This document shows positions 7,456-10,509 of a DNA stretch of 10,509 nt, piece by piece. Each line of letters begins with the position of its first letter. Positions within the stretch are counted from its first letter, which is position 1. The notes under the pieces were generated by a model. The model was not told the DNA's origin. It saw only the letters and a list, made by a program, of their open reading frames with translations, and made no database searches. The position numbers and the translations under genes were made by a program. Source of the stretch: Gemmatimonadota bacterium (GTDB lineage Bacteria > GCA-2686955); NCBI GenBank assembly GCA_026991065.1, contig JALXCG010000829.1:1-10509 (forward strand), in the 5' to 3' direction.

Positions 7456-7496
7456 GCCGGCGGATGAATCGCCATCCCGTTGATTCATCCGCCGGC
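7456..7496 (-). terminator. Perfect 15-bp inverted repeat, likely terminator of the 791-aa beta-helix gene
   Basis: GCCGGCGGATGAATC (7456-7470) and GATTCATCCGCCGGC (7482-7496) are exact reverse complements separated by 11 nt. The hairpin begins 61 nt after the minus-strand TAG at 7558-7560 and lies before the next minus-strand gene, the position expected for a transcription stop. There is no U-tract on either side, so it may work with Rho, protect the mRNA 3' end, or be a protein-binding palindrome. The surrounding 7328-7557 gap shows no convincing gene. Confidence 0.6.
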
Positions 7497-7557
7497 GCCA
7501 AAGGCGAGCGGCACAAACGCATCTTCCGCCCAGTTCAGGAGTGGGCGGCAGTCATGC

Positions 7558-9933
7558 CTACCACCAGAGCCAGGCGCCGTTCCAGGGGCCGCCGTAGGCA
7601 CCCATGTCCGACCTTTGACCGTTGGCGGGTCCGAGTTCCGGCCAGATGTCGCTCGCGTCGTAGATCATGTCCACAAGGCCGGGGTCTCCAGCATCGATGC
7701 AGGGAGAACCGTAACTCAGAAGGTGAGTGAACTCATGCCAGTCGCCAAAGAGTGGATCGGCATCAATGTTGCCCCAGCCAGGCCAGCCGCCTCGGACGTC
7801 CGAATTGGAAACCGAGATGGTGACCACGCCGATATCGTAGATCTCGTCGGGGCTATTGTTCCAGACGATGCAGTTGTTCAGGGTGGCGTGTGCCTGGTTG
7901 TTGCGCACCCCGCCGCCGCGCAGGCCGGAGTTGTTGCTGATGGTGGTGTTGATGATGGTCGGCTCCGAGCCTTCGCTAACGCGGAAACCGCTTCCGTCGT
8001 CGGCCGTATTGCCCAACACCAGGCAATTGACAACCAAACCACGCGCGGTATCAGCGTAGTCGAAACCACCGCCGTTGTACCCCGAGTTGTTCTGGATCAG
8101 GCTGTGTGTGACCAGTGGCTTCGAGGCGCGCCCGACGGTACCGAGTCCGCCACCGCCATCCGCTTCAGCCAGGTTGCCCTCAATCGTGCAGGCGAAAACG
8201 GTCGGCGAGGAATCTTCGCTGCCGATGCCACCGGCGAACTCCACTGCCTCATTGTCCGCAATGTGGCAGTGGATGATCAGAGGGGCGGACTCAAAGCAGT
8301 AGATGCCGCCTACGTCCCAGGCGCGGTTGCCAACGATTTCGCAGCTGCCGATGGTGGGAGATGCACCGTAGCGGCAAGCGATACCGCCCCCACGGTCTGA
8401 GTTGCCATTGGTTACGGTGATGCCGGTGAGCGTTGCCCCCGAGGCGGCCGGGCCCACGAAATCGATCACGCGGCGGTGGTCATCGCCACTGAGTACCGTT
8501 GCGGCGACCACTTCCGGGTCGGTCGGCGCCGTTGACCGGATGTGTACCGCATGATCCACCATGAATGTCTCTTCTTCGTCATAGGTGCCGGGAGCGAGGA
8601 GAATGGTGTCGCCGTCGCAGGCCCAGCGAAGGGCGCGCTTGAGGGTCGCCATGTCCTCCGGAATGGCGATCACCTTGGGGGTGTTGACCTGCGGTTGGGT
8701 GCAGCGCACACCGACATGACCCATATCGCTTCCCGCCTCGCCACTGCCGGCGCAGGGGGAATCGGAGGCCAGTCCCGCGTCGTGACGGGCGCAGGCGCCG
8801 CCGCAGAAGCGCGGATCGGCGTTGATATTGCCCATCCCGTCCCAGCCGCCCTCCACATCGGAGTAGCGCACGCTGACATCGGCCGGCTCGGCGGTAATTG
8901 CGCTTGGCCAGTTCTGCCACAGGATACTGCTGCCGACATCGGCCGTTGCGCCGCCGAGGACACGCAAGCCACCGCCGCGCTCTCCGGCCAGGTTGGAAAG
9001 CAAAGTGCAGTGCTGAACGTCGCCCATCGCACCACCGAAGAGCGAAATCCCGCCGCCGTCGTAACGGGCCTGATTCGCGCTCAGCACACTATCCAGGATA
9101 TGGAGTTCGCCGCCGCTGCAGAAAACCGCACCGCCGTCGCTTCGTGACCGATTGGCGAGTGCCTTGCTGGTGGTGATCGTCGTATGGCTGTCCCGCAGAT
9201 CGAAACCACCGCCGCTGTCCTCGGCTTCGTTGTCAATGATGAGGCACATCTCGAAGATCGCTGTGGCTCCACCGCCCACGCGGATTCCACCCCCATCGTC
9301 GTCTGCCTTGTTGTCTTCGATGGCCACTGCGAGGAATTCTGGTGCGCCGCCGTCGATGTGTACCCCGCCACCATCTCCGTCAGTCACGTTGCCGCGAATG
9401 GTCGAATCTTGTACAAGAGCGCTGGAATCACGCAGCAGCATTCCGCCGCCCTTGGTCTCCCCGTAGTTGTTCTGAATCACACAGTGGGTCACGGAGGGAG
9501 AGGCGCCGGTGCAGGACACGCCTCCCCCGGTGGAGGAACTGCCTCCCGTAATCGTAAAGCCGGTCAGCAGCGAAGCGCGTGTCTCCCCTGCCTCAAAGGT
9601 GACCCCTCTTTGGGCTCCTCCCGCATCGATAACCGTACCGGCAACAACGGCTTCGTCTTCCGGGTCGATGCTGGTGACGACGATCGCCTTTCCCCTAAAA
9701 TTGATGGACTCCAGGTAGCTGCCGGGGGCAACCATGACGGAATCACCGGTGGCGGCTGCGTCAATCGCCATCTGGATTGTTGGTTGATCCCCCGGGACCT
9801 GAATGACTGAGGCCATCGCCGACCCAGGCACCAGGGCGCAGAGTCCCAGCAGGCTCGCAAGGCGTCGGCCTCGACCTGCCGCGGATTGACTGCACAAGCG
9901 GGAACTCTGGGTGAACGTGCGTGTTGGTTTCAT
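7558..9933 (-). CDS. Exported two-module right-handed parallel beta-helix repeat protein (791 aa)
   Basis: The start is ATG at 9933, with a strong GAGGAG 4 nt upstream. Residues 1-41 form a long signal peptide: a basic n-region, a hydrophobic core LASLLGLCALV, and AMA before the cleavage site. Module 1 (about 42-412) opens with IQVPGDQPTIQMAIDAA and PGSY. Module 2 (about 420-791) opens with IAIPEDMATLKRAL and PGTY. Both have coils with N and GGG-I/V turns, many also rich in Asp (for example DGDGGGVHI, DDDGGGIRV), which suggests metal- or ligand-facing acidic turns. The caps are YSDVEGGWDGMGNINADPR (357-375) and a variant SDVRGGWPGWGNIDADP (711-727). The linker GLASDSPC-x-GSGEAG-x-DMG is shared with the 811-aa protein. 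The C terminus ends DMGAYGGP then WNGAWLWW, lacking the GLECR of its neighbours. It is a divergent paralogue with its own promoter and terminator, probably surface or secreted; function unknown. Confidence 0.93.
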   Translation of the reverse strand: MKPTRTFTQSSRLCSQSAAGRGRRLASLLGLCALVPGSAMASVIQVPGDQPTIQMAIDAAATGDSVMVAPGSYLESINFRGKAIVVTSIDPEDEAVVAGTVIDAGGAQRGVTFEAGETRASLLTGFTITGGSSSTGGGVSCTGASPSVTHCVIQNNYGETKGGGMLLRDSSALVQDSTIRGNVTDGDGGGVHIDGGAPEFLAVAIEDNKADDDGGGIRVGGGATAIFEMCLIIDNEAEDSGGGFDLRDSHTTITTSKALANRSRSDGGAVFCSGGELHILDSVLSANQARYDGGGISLFGGAMGDVQHCTLLSNLAGERGGGLRVLGGATADVGSSILWQNWPSAITAEPADVSVRYSDVEGGWDGMGNINADPRFCGGACARHDAGLASDSPCAGSGEAGSDMGHVGVRCTQPQVNTPKVIAIPEDMATLKRALRWACDGDTILLAPGTYDEEETFMVDHAVHIRSTAPTDPEVVAATVLSGDDHRRVIDFVGPAASGATLTGITVTNGNSDRGGGIACRYGASPTIGSCEIVGNRAWDVGGIYCFESAPLIIHCHIADNEAVEFAGGIGSEDSSPTVFACTIEGNLAEADGGGGLGTVGRASKPLVTHSLIQNNSGYNGGGFDYADTARGLVVNCLVLGNTADDGSGFRVSEGSEPTIINTTISNNSGLRGGGVRNNQAHATLNNCIVWNNSPDEIYDIGVVTISVSNSDVRGGWPGWGNIDADPLFGDWHEFTHLLSYGSPCIDAGDPGLVDMIYDASDIWPELGPANGQRSDMGAYGGPWNGAWLWW

Positions 9934-9937
9934 GTTG

Positions 9938-9943
9938 CTCCTC
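9938..9943 (-). promoter_or_regulatory. Shine-Dalgarno sequence of the 791-aa beta-helix gene
   Basis: The minus strand reads GAGGAG-CAAC-ATG. This near-ideal ribosome binding site fixes the start at 9933. Confidence 0.75.
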
Positions 9944-9983
9944 GGTTGCTAAGCGATCGACTCAGTGCCTCAAGCGTGGCATG

Positions 9984-10031
9984 GCGACTTCTCCGACCAT
10001 GCACTGTCCAAGTGCCATGGTAGAAGTTCGC
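9984..10031 (-). promoter_or_regulatory. Long bulged hairpin in the leader of the 791-aa beta-helix gene
   Basis: Nineteen base pairs form in four blocks around a 5-nt loop (10006-10010). They are GCGA/TCGC, CTTCT/AGAAG, ACCATG/CATGGT and CACT/AGTG, interrupted only by a 3-nt bulge (9993-9995) and two 1-nt bulges (10015, 10027). The lower end is 50 nt from the start codon. It may be a regulatory leader structure, an mRNA stabiliser or a palindromic binding region. Confidence 0.5.
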
Positions 10032-10040
10032 GCTCCCGTC

Positions 10041-10061
10041 GGTATCCCTGGCAAGGGAACC
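10041..10061 (-). other. Second small hairpin in the same leader
   Basis: GGT-a-TCCCT (10041-10049) pairs with AGGGAACC (10054-10061) around a GGCA loop, giving 8 bp with one bulged A. It lies next to the long hairpin and downstream of the candidate promoter. Confidence 0.35.
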
Positions 10062-10084
10062 GCAGTATGACCCCCACTAATCCG

Positions 10085-10114
10085 ACTATAACCCGGTTCT
10101 TTTAATCTCAGCAA
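10085..10114 (-). promoter_or_regulatory. Candidate sigma-70-type promoter for the 791-aa beta-helix gene
   Basis: On the minus strand TTGCTG (10109-10114) and TATAGT (10085-10090) are separated by 18 nt. This matches the TTGACA/TATAAT pattern at 4 and 5 of 6 positions. Transcription would begin near 10078, giving a leader of about 145 nt that contains both hairpins. The region is visibly less GC-rich than the genes. The call is inferred from sequence alone. Confidence 0.4.
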
Positions 10115-10444
10115 AGAGTTTTCTCACCATTCCGTGGAGTCTCGGGTTGAATCGCTCCCGGTGTCCGATGCTCAACGAAGACCGACCAACGAGAGTCTTC
10201 TTGGGGGTGACTCTTGCCGAATCTTCCGCTGCGCATTTCGCAATTCCGTGGCGAGAGCAAACAGTCGTTGGTACAGCCATCTCGGTCGTGCACTCTGTCG
10301 CCAATCCTTTCATGCTCGCTCCATCGTCTTTTGGAATCAGGTTGAGTGGATCAAGTCCCCGTCTATGAAGCCAGGTTGTCCCCGGTCGTCAACTCCCATG
10401 CCCCCGGCGCACCCCCGTGCGATTGCCTCCGCTTGGTGAAGAAG

Positions 10445-10509
10445 ATGACTACTGCGAAGACTAATCTCAAGATCGACAAGATCAAGGGAAAAAAGCCCGC
10501 CAAGAGACT
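10445..10509 (+). CDS. N-terminus of an unknown lysine-rich protein, cut by the window edge
   Basis: ATG at 10445 opens a frame reading MTTAKTNLKIDKIKGKKPAK, still open at the last base. An in-frame GTG at 10436 (adding three codons) is an alternative start. The upstream purine-rich GGTGAAGAAG is a weak ribosome binding site. A possible but poor promoter (TTGAGT 10342-10347, TATGAA 10364-10369, 16-nt spacing) lies upstream. The lysine-rich start is compatible with a basic DNA- or RNA-binding protein, but 21 codons are too few to assign a family. Confidence 0.35.
   Translation, partial: MTTAKTNLKIDKIKGKKPAKR

Larger units (their letters stand above)
9934..10444. other. Divergent intergenic region, no confident gene
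   Basis: This 511-bp region separates the leftward beta-helix gene from a rightward gene at the window edge. It holds the promoter, hairpins and RBS listed separately, plus a 6-bp inverted repeat AGAGTC/GACTCT (10192-10214). Reading frames of 61-101 codons occur, but their third codon positions are not GC-enriched as in the neighbouring genes. The best, on the minus strand from 10313 to 10086 (75 aa), has GGAG 5 nt before its ATG but matches nothing I recognise. I leave it uncalled. Confidence 0.5.

Noticed and set aside
2140-9933. Recurrent ~70-bp units across the beta-helix genes considered as a CRISPR or satellite array
   Set aside because: The units are degenerate, in frame and encode structural coils; there are no identical repeats with unique spacers.
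10086-10313. 75-aa minus-strand reading frame with GGAG 5 nt before its ATG
   Set aside because: Third-position composition is unlike neighbouring genes, it overlaps the candidate promoter, and the sequence resembles no family I know. It remains possible as a small gene.

Overview
The window is GC-rich bacterial DNA with tightly packed genes and GC-rich codons. Its main content is three exported proteins built from right-handed parallel beta-helix coils. Their turns (C-x-I-x-x-N ... GGG-I/V) and caps (GNIDADP, SPCIDAGDP, DMGAYGGP) are typical of large surface or secreted protein families in environmental Gram-negative-type lineages such as Planctomycetota, Hydrogenedentota and Eisenbacteria-like phyla. 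The sequence alone does not settle the phylum. There is no rRNA, tRNA, CRISPR array, insertion sequence or phage gene.

Layout, left to right. Bases 1-1971 (+) are the 3' part of a gene for a protein with a large helix-rich domain of unknown function, followed by a LamG/concanavalin-like domain. It converges on two adjacent minus-strand beta-helix genes (2140-4575, 811 aa; 4775-6079, 434 aa). These are tandem duplicates, and the copied unit includes about 90 bp of leader and about 120 bp of 3' flank. A minus-strand diacylglycerol kinase-like lipid kinase gene follows (6176-7327). A 230-bp gap with two strong hairpins separates it from a third, more divergent beta-helix gene (7558-9933, 791 aa). 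The last 576 bp hold that gene's promoter and a strikingly structured leader, then the first codons of a rightward lysine-rich protein that runs off the edge.

The most informative observation is the history of the beta-helix genes. The 811-aa and 791-aa proteins each contain two complete beta-helix modules in tandem. The 434-aa protein has one: its first ~369 residues align without net length change to module 1 of the 811-aa protein, and its last 65 residues align to the end of module 2. The size difference is exactly 377 codons. The inferred junction lies in a 20-bp sequence present at both module ends. This looks like tandem duplication followed by an in-frame deletion between repeated cap sequences. 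The last ~170 bp of the two tandem genes also look homogenised.

Functionally, this is a locus for exported, probably surface-located repeat proteins, together with a LamG protein that may bind glycans or protein. No pathway links the lipid kinase to its neighbours, and its presence may be incidental. I see no recognisable defence, mobile or biosynthetic system.
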